Counted from the stretch's first letter, positions 1 through 6,783 are shown. The stretch: DNA of 11,952 bases from F1-20-MAGs119 sp040401695 (GCA_040401695.1 JBBANY010000069.1:1-11952); one strand, 5' to 3'. Numbers and translations are program-made. The notes: generated by a model not told the origin, from the sequence alone.

Positions 1-1856
1 GTGTTGGTGTTCGTGTTCGTGTTGGTGTTCTTGTTGGTGTTGGTGTTGGTGTTGGTGTTGGTGTTCGTATTCGTATTCGTATTCGTGTTGGTGTTCGTGT
101 TGGTGTTCGTGTTGCTCGATCGAATCACAGCATTAACAGTGGCCGGGCACACCGGTGCCGCGAGTGTCGTGGATGTCGTGGATGTCGTGGATGACGTGGA
201 TGTCGTGGCCGGAGAAACGTTCGCCGACGATGCAGAGGCCGCGGACGTCGGACCCGTGTTTCCGGCGCCGTCTGTCACCGAATTGGCATTGAGTCGGGCA
301 ATGAGCGTCCCCTCGCCAGTGCACGTGGCAGTCACGGTCACCGAAGTGCCCGCAGCGGCCGAAGAGGCAAAGGTGCAGCCCGTCGCCGTTCCCGCATTCG
401 AGAAACTCGAGGAGGACAGCCCTGAGACCGACTCACTGAATGTCAGGGTGTAAGTAGCTGAGAGGTTTGTGACCGATGCAGACGACCAAGACGCGGTCGG
501 CGCGGTCGTATCGGCAATCGTGACGGCGACAGAAGCAGGCGATCCCGTCAGCGCTGTTTGCACATTGCCGGCGGTGTCAGCGACCGAAAAACTCGAATTG
601 CGAGTGAGGGTCGATGTTCGGGGGGTCCCGGGAGTAGCCGTTGATGTAGCCGTAATGGTGCAAACGTTCGCAGTCGTCTGGACAATCGACGTGATCGCGG
701 AAATATTCGTGAACGTGAAATCCTGCAAGTTTGAGGACGACACCGTCGTGCAGTTGATCGGCTCGTTGCCAGTCAAAGTGAAGGTGATCGTTGCTGAAGT
801 TGATGTCGCAGCAGACGCTGCAAGAGTCAGAGTTGGCGGCGTACTGTCGACCGCGACCGGCGTGTAACGCACAATGACGACGCCGTCTCCCCCATCGGCT
901 CCAGACCCACTGACGGATGATGCACCGTTTCGGGATCTACCTCCCCCGCCACCACCGGTGTTGACCGTGCCGAGCGACGCGGTGCCCGTTCCTGACCCAC
1001 CGGTGCCACCTCCGCCGCTGCCGCCTATTGCCCCGGTGCCATCCGCGCCACTGGATCCCGTGGTGCCACTGCCGCCTCCGCCACCGCCGCCGTAGACGAC
1101 GCTGCTCCCCGTGATGTCGTTGGCGCAACCCGCACCACCCACACCTCCGTTGGCCGCACTGGCCGCGATACCCGCGCCACAAGCGCCGCCACCACCGCCG
1201 CCACCGCCGTAGCCGGGGGCACCGGACCCTCCGGCACCACCAGTCGTACTCGTGCCACCTAGTGCCGTTGAACTGTTGTCTCCGTTGCCGCCCGCGCCTC
1301 CAGCACCGCCTGTCCCATTGTCTCCGCTGGCGCCACTCACTCCGCCGGCATCTGCACCACCGTTCGCGATGATGGGAGTACCGCCTGCAACTTCGAACCT
1401 TGAGCGAGCGACCGTGCTTGTCGATTTTGCTCGACCCGAGTACACCGTGACAGCTGTCGCCGCGCTCGGGACACTGAGCGCCGCTTCGTGTTTGACCTCG
1501 CCGCCGCCGCCTCCGCCGCCGCCACCAGACGCAGCAAAGCCGCCTGTGCCGCCCGCCCCAACGACGAGGACCCGAATCGACGTCACGCCGGCCGGTTTGG
1601 TCCATGTGGTTGCCGTCCCGCGCGCTGAACCAAAGACGAGGAGACACTCGGAGCCCAAATCCGTGAGGACAATCCCGCCATTGCTATTGCCGCCAGTTCC
1701 CTCATCAACAGTCGTGGAACATGCTCCGTTCGTCAACGAAACGGGAGCCGCAGACACCTCTGCACCCATCAATACCGAGACCGTCAATGTCCCGGAAAAT
1801 GCAGCACAGACTGCGATGAGCGATGAAATCTTGGGGGTTGAGACACGACGACGCAT
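1..1856 (-). CDS. Exported glycine-rich, Ig-like surface protein with (Asn-Thr)n tract; 3' end outside window
   Basis: I read this frame by hand; it has 618 codons with no stop from the ATG at 1856 to the left edge. Residues 1-36 form a signal peptide (MRRR start, hydrophobic core, cleavage near AEVSA-AP). Residues about 70-332 are a glycine-rich domain with long Gly runs between short beta-like stretches (IRVLVVGAGG near its start, GGDGVVIVRYTP at its end), a form known from bacterial surface proteins. Two Ig-like domains follow, at about 337-445 (starting DSTPPTLTLA) and 449-535 (starting DTTAPTASW). A Thr/Ser-rich linker (about 540-560) and a short CPATVNAVIRSS segment lead into an Asn-Thr dipeptide tract from residue 582. 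The role is probably cell-surface display or adhesion (inference). No strong Shine-Dalgarno site precedes the ATG; a TATACA -10-like hexamer lies at 1879-1884. A cell-wall anchor, if any, would be outside the window. Confidence 0.85.
   Translation of the reverse strand, partial: MRRRVSTPKISSLIAVCAAFSGTLTVSVLMGAEVSAAPVSLTNGACSTTVDEGTGGNSNGGIVLTDLGSECLLVFGSARGTATTWTKPAGVTSIRVLVVGAGGTGGFAASGGGGGGGGGEVKHEAALSVPSAATAVTVYSGRAKSTSTVARSRFEVAGGTPIIANGGADAGGVSGASGDNGTGGAGGAGGNGDNSSTALGGTSTTGGAGGSGAPGYGGGGGGGGACGAGIAASAANGGVGGAGCANDITGSSVVYGGGGGGGSGTTGSSGADGTGAIGGSGGGGTGGSGTGTASLGTVNTGGGGGGRSRNGASSVSGSGADGGDGVVIVRYTPVAVDSTPPTLTLAASAATSTSATITFTLTGNEPINCTTVSSSNLQDFTFTNISAITSIVQTTANVCTITATSTATPGTPRTSTLTRNSSFSVADTAGNVQTALTGSPASVAVTIADTTAPTASWSSASVTNLSATYTLTFSESVSGLSSSSFSNAGTATGCTFASSAAAGTSVTVTATCTGEGTLIARLNANSVTDGAGNTGPTSAASASSANVSPATTSTSSTTSTTSTTLAAPVCPATVNAVIRSSNTNTNTNTNTNTNTNTNTNTNTNTNTNKNTNTNTNTN
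3..113. repeat. Hexanucleotide repeat encoding (Asn-Thr)n
   Basis: On the minus strand the coding frame alternates AAC/AAT with ACC/ACG for 18 six-base units plus a last Asn, and the tract runs off the left edge. One unit reads Asn-Lys (AAG at 30-32). Within the tract, units with AACACC, AACACG and AATACG occur in small blocks, which suggests local duplication or slippage. Because the unit is two codons long, gain or loss of units keeps the frame. Confidence 0.9.
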
Positions 1857-1878
1857 GGGGCAAATGTAGGTGAGGGTG

Positions 1879-1884
1879 TGTATA
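1879..1884 (-). promoter_or_regulatory. Possible -10 element for the glycine-rich surface protein gene
   Basis: The minus strand reads TATACA here, 22 bases upstream of the ATG at 1856, within a 269-bp non-coding stretch (1857-2125). No convincing -35 hexamer lies at 16-18 bp spacing, so this is a weak call. The rest of the stretch holds a T-rich run on the minus strand (about 1914-1926) and otherwise nothing I can name. Confidence 0.25.
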
Positions 1885-2107
1885 CCGAGCCTCGTACGTT
1901 GAGTCGTACTGCAAAAGAAAAAAGTTCTTTCTGCTGGCTGTACAGGCTCGATGGTGAGAACGTCGCGCACGCAATCGCTGCGAAGGTCTGAGAGAGCCGC
2001 GAATCCGACCCGAAGATAGAGCTCGTCGTCGACATGGAGAAGCTCGCGGTGGAAGTTTCTTCAAGGGGAATCGTCGCGGCATTCGAGACCGAGCGCCGCG
2101 CATATAT

Positions 2108-2139
2108 GAGTTCAGGACCGTTACGTCAGTCCTGAACTC
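2108..2139 (-). terminator. Stem-loop across the stop codon of the calcium-loop protein gene
   Basis: Perfect 11-bp arms (GAGTTCAGGAC at 2108-2118 and its complement at 2129-2139) enclose a 10-base loop. The upstream arm is the last coding sequence (Gly-Val-Gln-Asp), and the TGA stop (2126-2128) lies in the loop. No U-tract follows on the minus strand. High-GC actinobacteria often use hairpins without U-tails, so a terminator or 3'-end stabiliser is likely (inference). Confidence 0.6.
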
Positions 2140-3601
2140 CGTAGTAGATGTTCATGCGCGTCTCGCGTGAGTCGAAGATGTCGACCGAGAAGCCCGAATT
2201 CCCCTGCGGCCCCTGTTGATCCTTGGAATTCTTCGCGCACCCCAACACATCGATGACGAAAGTCAGCGTGCCGCCGTTGTCGNNNNNNNNNNTCTGCCCT
2301 GCCCATTCGTCTTTCCAATTTGTCTTCACCGGCACCAAACCCGGACCAGCCTGAACGTTTGCCTCACGACACGGCCCTTGTTTTCCCCCGGTCCAACCGC
2401 GGAACTGGTAAAGAAATCCGCCGCGGTCGGCCATGAACAGCGACGGCTTCGTTCGCAGGACCTGCGGACGGTACAACTCGACCTTCAAGGCGTTGAGTCC
2501 ACCCAAGCCGAACCCGGACTGCGATGGGTTGAGCGGATAACTCACCTTCGCGCCGCCGACCGACGCGAGCACCGCGGGTGCGGCAACTGCGCCCGACACG
2601 ACCGCAACCTTTTGTTTGATGACCTTGCTTCCCTTCTTCACCACGATGATGCCGGTGTGACCCTCGGGTGACATGTGGCCGGTACCGGCGAGAACGATGG
2701 GAAGATCCACCTGGCCGTATTCCTTCTTCTGGTCCCACTCGGAAGGCAGCATCTGGATCTGACCTTCGTTCGGGCAATAGTCGTGACCTGCACAATCGAG
2801 GAAAGCGGTCTTTCCCTTGGTGATGTCCTCACCAGCCTGGAGACGCAGCGCCGAAGCCTGGTAGGCCTGCAATTGTTCGAGGGTTGCATTCGGCGCGATG
2901 TTTGTGTTGATCGGTTTGCCGGCTCTTTGATCTTGACTGAACTGCGCGCGCAACGACGCATCGTTTCCGAAGTTGATCGTCAGGACATTCCGCGCGTTCA
3001 GTTTGCCCATGTCCTTGGCGGCGGGCTTGTAGTCCTGGCTCAGCTGTTCGCTATCCGACACACCGTTTCCATCGGCATCGCCGTCGAAGAGATTGGGCGT
3101 ACCGTCACCATCTGCGTCGCCCGCGGTTTCGGTCCACATCATGTTCCCGTACCGTGCTTTGTTGAAGGTCCCACGAACGCGCACGTTCCCGCGAAGACGC
3201 AGGTTCGGGGCGACATTTGCGCTGCCGCCATCATCGTTGATCTTCACGGTTCCAAGGTTGACCGCGGCAGGAAGCTTGTCAGTCAACCGCCAAACTCCCG
3301 AGCCACCCAAGTTCACAGGGCCGAGGTAGTAGCCGAACTGAACGACCTGCACCGACGTGCCGGGGAAACGTTGGAAATTCTGGACGAGCGACGACGGTAC
3401 CGACACCGAGAACGACCCGTTCTCACTCGGCACCGCACGCACGGCTGTTCCGTCCGCGGCAATCATGAGGAGATTCGTTCCAAAGTTGCCCCCGGACACC
3501 TTCCCCGTGAATTTCAGACTCGATGCCGCCGATGTCGAGGATCCCCCAACCACAGCCAACGCCGCTGGGACCAACAGGACGCCAATGATGAACTTGCGCA
3601 C
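2126..3601 (-). CDS. Secreted protein with thrombospondin-type-3-like calcium-binding loops (contains assembly gap)
   Basis: About 491 residues. I chose the GTG at 3601 because it places RKFIIGVLLVPAALAVVGG, a clean signal peptide, right at the N-terminus; in-frame GTG (3619) and TTG (3622) starts would add up to seven residues. Residues about 29-125 look like a beta-sandwich domain (LKFTGKVSGG, then NGSFSVSVP), as seen in secreted actinobacterial proteins. Residues 162-186 carry two consecutive Asp-rich loops (DADGDGTPN and DADGNGVSD), the calcium-binding signature of thrombospondin type 3 repeats. The C-terminal half has several cysteines (DCAGHDYC, PCREAN, LGCAKN) and no fold I recognise. 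Ten N at 2283-2292 fall near residue 437; the frame is open on both sides and the C-terminus (DNGGTLTFVIDVLG onward) looks genuine. Export is clear; function is unknown. No strong ribosome binding site is visible. Confidence 0.8.
   Translation of the reverse strand: MRKFIIGVLLVPAALAVVGGSSTSAASSLKFTGKVSGGNFGTNLLMIAADGTAVRAVPSENGSFSVSVPSSLVQNFQRFPGTSVQVVQFGYYLGPVNLGGSGVWRLTDKLPAAVNLGTVKINDDGGSANVAPNLRLRGNVRVRGTFNKARYGNMMWTETAGDADGDGTPNLFDGDADGNGVSDSEQLSQDYKPAAKDMGKLNARNVLTINFGNDASLRAQFSQDQRAGKPINTNIAPNATLEQLQAYQASALRLQAGEDITKGKTAFLDCAGHDYCPNEGQIQMLPSEWDQKKEYGQVDLPIVLAGTGHMSPEGHTGIIVVKKGSKVIKQKVAVVSGAVAAPAVLASVGGAKVSYPLNPSQSGFGLGGLNALKVELYRPQVLRTKPSLFMADRGGFLYQFRGWTGGKQGPCREANVQAGPGLVPVKTNWKDEWAGQXXXXDNGGTLTFVIDVLGCAKNSKDQQGPQGNSGFSVDIFDSRETRMNIYYGVQD
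2283..2292. other. Assembly gap (10 N)
   Basis: Ten unknown bases lie inside the calcium-loop protein gene. Ten N is a common placeholder length, so the true gap size may differ. Confidence 0.99.
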
Positions 3602-3652
3602 GTCCACAGCATCGCACACCAAACAAACCCGAACTTGAACGTTGTCAGTGGA

Positions 3653-3904
3653 TCATCTTGCTCGAACCTTCAGCGCCCTGGTCCACCAAACCGCCGCAAC
3701 CACGGTCCCTATGCCGATCAATCCGACACCTGACACGAGCCGTCCTGCTCCATCGTCGTCCTTCACCGATGATGTCTCAACTCCGATCAGGGCCGTGACA
3801 TCCGAGGACGGAGCCGACGTGGCGATGGCTGTGACATCAGCCGGAAGGGTGTCAATTCCACCCTCACCCATCCCGTCGGTGGGAACGTTTCGCCACTCCG
3901 TCAC
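3653..3904 (-). CDS. Small hypothetical protein with one C-terminal transmembrane segment
   Basis: An 83-residue frame from GTG (3904) to TGA (3653-3655); an in-frame TGA at 3917-3919 excludes a longer start, and an ATG at 3871 is an alternative. The N-terminal half is Asp/Ser/Thr-rich and has no signal peptide. Residues about 56-74 (VSGVGLIGIGTVVAAVWW) form a hydrophobic span followed by a basic tail (RALKVRAR), so the protein would be C-terminally anchored. That tail resembles the membrane end of a sortase substrate, but no LPXTG motif is present. It lies between the VOC gene palindrome and the calcium-loop protein gene, which begins about 50 bp further on. I do not recognise the family, and no ribosome binding site supports the start, so it is a moderate call. 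Confidence 0.5.
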   Translation of the reverse strand: MTEWRNVPTDGMGEGGIDTLPADVTAIATSAPSSDVTALIGVETSSVKDDDGAGRLVSGVGLIGIGTVVAAVWWTRALKVRAR

Positions 3905-3926
3905 GTTCCGAGTTTTTCATCATGGA

Positions 3927-3950
3927 TCGACGAATCACGTGATTCGTCGA
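3927..3950. terminator. Perfect 24-bp palindrome directly after the VOC gene
   Basis: The half-site TCGACGAATCAC is followed at once by its exact reverse complement, centred on CACGTG between 3938 and 3939. It begins at the base next to the VOC stop codon (3951-3953). A rigid hairpin here could end transcription without a U-tract or shield the 3' end; a dimeric regulator could also bind it in front of the small membrane-protein gene. The palindrome is certain, its role is not. Confidence 0.55.
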
Positions 3951-4418
3951 CTAGCGACGGTTGAGAACGTGGTCCGGTCCGATGAACTGAACCAGTTCGA
4001 TGATGTTCCCCTCGGGGTCGCGCCCGTAGCAGGCCCGAAGCGAACCAACCGACCCGGCCGGGGTCGGGGGCGCATGGAAAGTCATTCCCAGACCCTGCAG
4101 ACGCGAATAGTCCACGTCAATGTCGTTCGTCTCGACGCAGAAGTGCGTGGAGCCATGATCGCTCGCCGGTCGGTTCGGCGAGTGTGGCTCGCCGGCAGGC
4201 GACGTGTACTCGAAGATCTCGATGTTGAACGTCCCGCACCTCATGATCGCTGTCTTTGCCGTCGAGTCGCGCAAACCGACGATGCCGTCGATCATCGGGT
4301 TGCCGGCTTGCCAACCACCGCGCGAGACGAGTTCGAAGCCGAATGCCTCGGCATACCACGCGACGATGGCATCGACGTCACGCGTGGAGATTGCGACGTG
4401 ATTGATACCCGTGATCAT
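3951..4418 (-). CDS. VOC-superfamily protein (glyoxalase / methylmalonyl-CoA epimerase-like fold)
   Basis: 155 residues from ATG (4418) to TAG. It shows the paired beta-alpha-beta-beta-beta modules of the vicinal oxygen chelate fold. Module 1 starts INHVAIST with His7 and ends in NIEIFEY with Glu67; module 2 starts STHFCVETND with His92 and ends in GNIIELVQF with Glu141. These four positions match the usual metal ligands, so a divalent-metal enzyme acting in the cytoplasm is likely. The ligand spacing resembles methylmalonyl-CoA epimerase, though that enzyme has Gln rather than Glu at the second position; the substrate cannot be assigned. Length is normal for a single-chain two-module member. 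It starts 13 bases after the stop of the upstream Excalibur gene, so the two are probably co-transcribed. Confidence 0.88.
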   Translation of the reverse strand: MITGINHVAISTRDVDAIVAWYAEAFGFELVSRGGWQAGNPMIDGIVGLRDSTAKTAIMRCGTFNIEIFEYTSPAGEPHSPNRPASDHGSTHFCVETNDIDVDYSRLQGLGMTFHAPPTPAGSVGSLRACYGRDPEGNIIELVQFIGPDHVLNRR

Positions 4419-4431
4419 TGGTGTGCGTACG

Positions 4432-5283
4432 TCAGGCCTTCGAAATCGACCACGAGGCAGTGGCCGACACCACGATGTAGGCGCCCGCAGTCATCGGGTA
4501 CACGTCGTCGATCTCGCCGTACTCGTCGAGGGTCTTCTCGACGAGGAAACCATCCTTGTCGTAGACACGCACCGTGAAGGCGTCTTCACCCTCGTGGACG
4601 ACCGCCAACTCGGTGTCTTTGCCCGCATAGCGATAGACGGCATCACTGTCGCCCGCGACTTCACCGTCGAAGACCGGCACGGTCGTCGCCGCCGACACCT
4701 TCACCTTCCAGTTGCCTTCACCGCTGATGTCGAGCGCGGCAACGTCGTATGGCGTCTCGGCATCTCCACCACGGGCCAACAGGACGGTGCCTGTGTACGG
4801 CCCGTACGACGAGACGATCATGTCGATCATCGACTCTTCGGCGTCGACGGTCGAGATGGTCACACCATCTTCCCCGTCGAACTCGATGGTCGCTACGGCA
4901 ACCATGCCCGCTGGCAGGCCGAGAGTGACGATTTCACTACCCGATCCAGAGAAAGTCTTCGGTGTGAACTTCTTGCTTGCCGCATTGGACGAGCCGGAAT
5001 TCGTGGGCAGGTCACCTGCGTCGCACAGGATGCCGTTCGCGTCGACATCGAGCTTCTTGTTCAACTTGTAGATGGCCGCATTGACCACGGCTTTCGTCTT
5101 GCCCTTTGCCTTCTTCGTGGACGCCACGCCGTTCTTGTAGGTCTTCAACAACGCGGTGCAGTTGGCGAACTTCTTCGGCGCAGGCTTGGAGGCTGCCACC
5201 GGCCCGGCCATCGGAATGCTGATGACAAGGGCAATTGCCGCAATCACACGCCGGCGATTGGTGAATTTGTGTCCGAATCCCAT
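4432..5283 (-). CDS. Secreted Excalibur calcium-binding domain protein
   Basis: 283 residues from ATG (5283) to TGA. A longer open frame upstream, to 5820, is rejected because it overlaps another gene and the signal peptide begins here: basic MGFGHKFTNRRR, then a hydrophobic core and cleavage near residue 31 (PVAAS). Residues 39-88 form an Excalibur domain: Phe-Ala-Asn-Cys42 at the start, an unusually Lys-rich middle, and a final calcium loop DVDANGILC with Asp79, Asp81, Asn83 and Cys87. Residues 111-197 and about 205-280 look like two related beta-sandwich domains (SGSGSEIVTLGLPAGM; DAVYRYAGKDTELAVV), each ending in a WKVKVS or WSISKA strand. The protein is extracellular; binding of calcium follows from the Excalibur family and is not shown here. 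The ATG is 47 bases from the previous stop, with a weak AGGG just upstream. Confidence 0.85.
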   Translation of the reverse strand: MGFGHKFTNRRRVIAAIALVISIPMAGPVAASKPAPKKFANCTALLKTYKNGVASTKKAKGKTKAVVNAAIYKLNKKLDVDANGILCDAGDLPTNSGSSNAASKKFTPKTFSGSGSEIVTLGLPAGMVAVATIEFDGEDGVTISTVDAEESMIDMIVSSYGPYTGTVLLARGGDAETPYDVAALDISGEGNWKVKVSAATTVPVFDGEVAGDSDAVYRYAGKDTELAVVHEGEDAFTVRVYDKDGFLVEKTLDEYGEIDDVYPMTAGAYIVVSATASWSISKA

Positions 5284-5330
5284 GGCCCTGACATTACGCC
5301 TGTCGGTCGACCATGCGTGTACGCCCTCGG

Positions 5331-5960
5331 TTACGGAAGGGTGTAGGTGTTTTCGAACTCGTCCTGCAACACAGTTGCCACACGCCCCGTCGTGTCGACA
5401 ACGAGCTCGGCCTCGAGGACCCGCACCCTGTAAGTCCATCCTTCGGGAAGGGCCAGTCGTCCCTTGAGGTTCGCCAACGACTCCTCGGTCATGGACGGGT
5501 CGACGCCGATGCACCGGGCCTGCATGACGTAGGCCGCACCCTCGGGATTCACCAACTCGTACACCTGCTTGCCCGCATCCCAGAAAAACACGGCTCCTCG
5601 GTCCACATATCGTTCGGTGTAGGGCGCCGACTGCGGGTTGTTCCCCAGGTCGATGACGGCAATGCGACGCATCAGGAGACCATTGAACTCGCGCAGTACT
5701 GGCGCGACAGGTGCCACCTTCGTGCCGAGACCATCGAGCATCCAGTGCCGCGGTCCGTTCAACTTGACGAATACCGCTCCTAGATCGGCCGCGATCAACT
5801 CGGGATCGAGAGTCGACCACAACTCTTGCGGGCAGTCGTTCAGCATCTGCGTGCCGTACACCTCGGCTTCCAGTTTTTCCCCGCGGGCGAACACGGCAAG
5901 AACTTCGCCGTATCGGACACCTCGCATTTCGCCGATCAGCCGTTGGGGTGAGTCGCTCAC
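5331..5960 (-). CDS. Conserved hypothetical protein, family of unknown function
   Basis: About 209 residues. The sequence has the hallmarks of a conserved bacterial family that is annotated only as hypothetical: RYGEVLAVF near the N-terminus, LNDCPQELW, VKLNGPRHWMLD, a central VYELVNPEG with AYVMQ, LPEGWTYRVR and the end LQDEFENTYTLP. I recall this pattern from family knowledge and have not checked it. No signal peptide or membrane span is visible, so it is probably cytoplasmic. The start is uncertain: GTG at 5960 gives a 28-base gap to the upstream gene and coding-like third positions; ATG at 5927 gives 198 residues. A still longer frame from 6044 would overlap the upstream gene and is less likely. 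It lies in the middle of the five-gene minus-strand run. Confidence 0.75.
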   Translation of the reverse strand: MSDSPQRLIGEMRGVRYGEVLAVFARGEKLEAEVYGTQMLNDCPQELWSTLDPELIAADLGAVFVKLNGPRHWMLDGLGTKVAPVAPVLREFNGLLMRRIAVIDLGNNPQSAPYTERYVDRGAVFFWDAGKQVYELVNPEGAAYVMQARCIGVDPSMTEESLANLKGRLALPEGWTYRVRVLEAELVVDTTGRVATVLQDEFENTYTLP

Positions 5961-5962
5961 CC
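5946..5962. promoter_or_regulatory. Inverted repeat at the candidate GTG start
   Basis: GGGTGAG and CTCACCC flank a three-base TCG centre. The GTG start candidate at 5960 lies inside one arm, so a hairpin here could hide the start, or the site could bind a regulator. It may also be chance. Confidence 0.25.
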
Positions 5963-5988
5963 GACTGACACTAACCAACCCACACACA

Positions 5989-6237
5989 TCAGGTGTCGGC
6001 ACCCTGGGCACGGCGTCGGTCGATAATCTGCCGACATTGGACAATCCAGTTGCCGCTGCGAAACCCGTAGTAACCCCGCGAGCGGTACACGTTCGTCCCG
6101 CTGAACGTGCGGTTCTCTTGGTTCCAGCCGAGGTGCTTGATGTACGTCTCGAGTTCTTCCGTCGTCAACGCCTCGAGAATCTCGTGCGTGAAGCCGCTCT
6201 TGCCTGCCGTCGGGTCGGGATACGGGTTCGTCGTCAC
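5989..6237 (-). CDS. Small hypothetical protein, translationally coupled to upstream gene
   Basis: 82 residues. The start GTG (6237) overlaps the TGA of the upstream gene as GTGA, the usual form of coupled translation, which both supports the start and indicates an operon. The sequence is soluble and mixed: an N-terminal Pro-rich tail (TTNPYPDPT), a helical-looking EILEALTTEELETYIKHLGW stretch (residues about 19-38), and a Tyr/Arg-rich part (YRSRGYYGFRSGNWIVQC) ending in a basic helix (RQIIDRRRAQ). I do not recognise a family. A small nucleic-acid or protein-binding domain is possible but unsupported. Confidence 0.7.
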   Translation of the reverse strand: MTTNPYPDPTAGKSGFTHEILEALTTEELETYIKHLGWNQENRTFSGTNVYRSRGYYGFRSGNWIVQCRQIIDRRRAQGADT

Positions 6238-6563
6238 AGCACACCACCGTCTTCGTCGACACCGTCATCGTCGAACAAGCCGTTGTCGAGCCGCACGTCG
6301 GCTTCAAGGAGAGCGAGGTAGTTCTCTTCCCACAGCCACCACACCGGCGCCGCGGGCCCGCCCTCGAAGGTGAAGCCCACGGGCAACGTGATCAACGTCG
6401 ACGTGTCACCGACCACCCAGCGCTGCAGCGCCTCGCGAATGACCGGAAGCCAGGCTTCGGCCACCTGGGTGTCGCGGTGAATCGACTGTGCAATCCCCCG
6501 AAGGAAGTCGTTGACTTCCCAACTGATCACGACGAAGTCATGAAGCAATTCTCGTTCTGCCAT
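6234..6563 (-). CDS. Small hypothetical protein, first gene of the five-gene run
   Basis: 109 residues from ATG (6563), preceded at 6-base spacing by AGAGGA, the clearest ribosome binding site in the window. The protein is acidic. It has a helical N-terminal half (ELLHDFVVISWEVNDFLRGI), a middle with WLPVIREALQRW and a Trp-rich VWWLWEENYLALLEAD segment, and an Asp/Glu-rich tail (FDDDGVDEDGG). There is no signal peptide or membrane span. I do not recognise the family. Its TGA overlaps the next start by GTGA, so the two products are probably made together and may interact (inference). Confidence 0.75.
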   Translation of the reverse strand: MAERELLHDFVVISWEVNDFLRGIAQSIHRDTQVAEAWLPVIREALQRWVVGDTSTLITLPVGFTFEGGPAAPVWWLWEENYLALLEADVRLDNGLFDDDGVDEDGGVL

Positions 6564-6569
6564 GTTGTC

Positions 6570-6575
6570 CTCTTT
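6570..6575 (-). promoter_or_regulatory. Shine-Dalgarno site of the first small hypothetical gene
   Basis: AGAGGA on the minus strand, six bases before the ATG at 6563. It stands out because most other starts in this window lack a visible site. Confidence 0.6.
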
Positions 6576-6676
6576 CTGTCATCACGCTGATGCGTGAACC
6601 GGAAAGACAACAAGAGCCCGATGTTTGCGAATCTCGAGCTCGCCCGGTGGACGAACCGACACTCACCACATCGTCC

Positions 6677-6783
6677 CGCGCTATTGCGAGGGACTGGCAC
6701 CGTGGCCGGACTGGCTCGGTTGCCGGACCCGGGTTCGCACCCGGGCCGCTCTTGATGTCTGGCATCAACCTAACCGAGGGGTG
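6677..6783. repeat. 107-bp intergenic repeat, copy 1
   Basis: This segment matches 10363-10469 in the same orientation at 98 of 107 positions with no gaps. It lies in the 288-bp gap between the Ig-repeat lipoprotein stop and the small-gene pair. Inside are a stem-loop TTGATG/CATCAA (6752-6757, 6763-6768) and, in this copy only, CCCGGG arms (6728-6733 and 6740-6745) around TTCGCA. There are no terminal inverted repeats or target duplications. The flanks of the 288-bp gap hold nothing else I can name. Confidence 0.85.

Noticed and set aside
3..113. CRISPR-like array
   Set aside because: The repeats are six bases long with no spacers and lie in a coding frame.
1..453. Plus-strand frame with a long Val/Leu/Phe hydrophobic start
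   Set aside because: It is the antisense of the Asn-Thr tract and Ig domains; the minus frame has a signal peptide and domain structure.
937..1647. Arg/Trp-rich minus-strand frame and nearby plus-strand Pro-rich frames
   Set aside because: They are other frames of the glycine-rich domain and show only low-complexity sequence.
1912..1930. T-rich intrinsic terminator upstream of the glycine-rich gene
   Set aside because: The AAAGAA/TTCTTT stem is short and AT-only, so it is not a convincing hairpin.
2675..3733. Plus-strand frame of 352 codons
   Set aside because: It lies opposite the calcium-loop protein gene, has no recognisable motifs, and mirrors its codon pattern.
5284..5820. Upstream extension of the Excalibur gene frame to 462 residues
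   Set aside because: It overlaps the conserved hypothetical gene, and a clean signal peptide begins at 5283.
6720..6750. tRNA-like T-arm (GGTTCGCACCC-like)
   Set aside because: No acceptor, anticodon or D-arm can be fitted, and the second copy breaks the stem.
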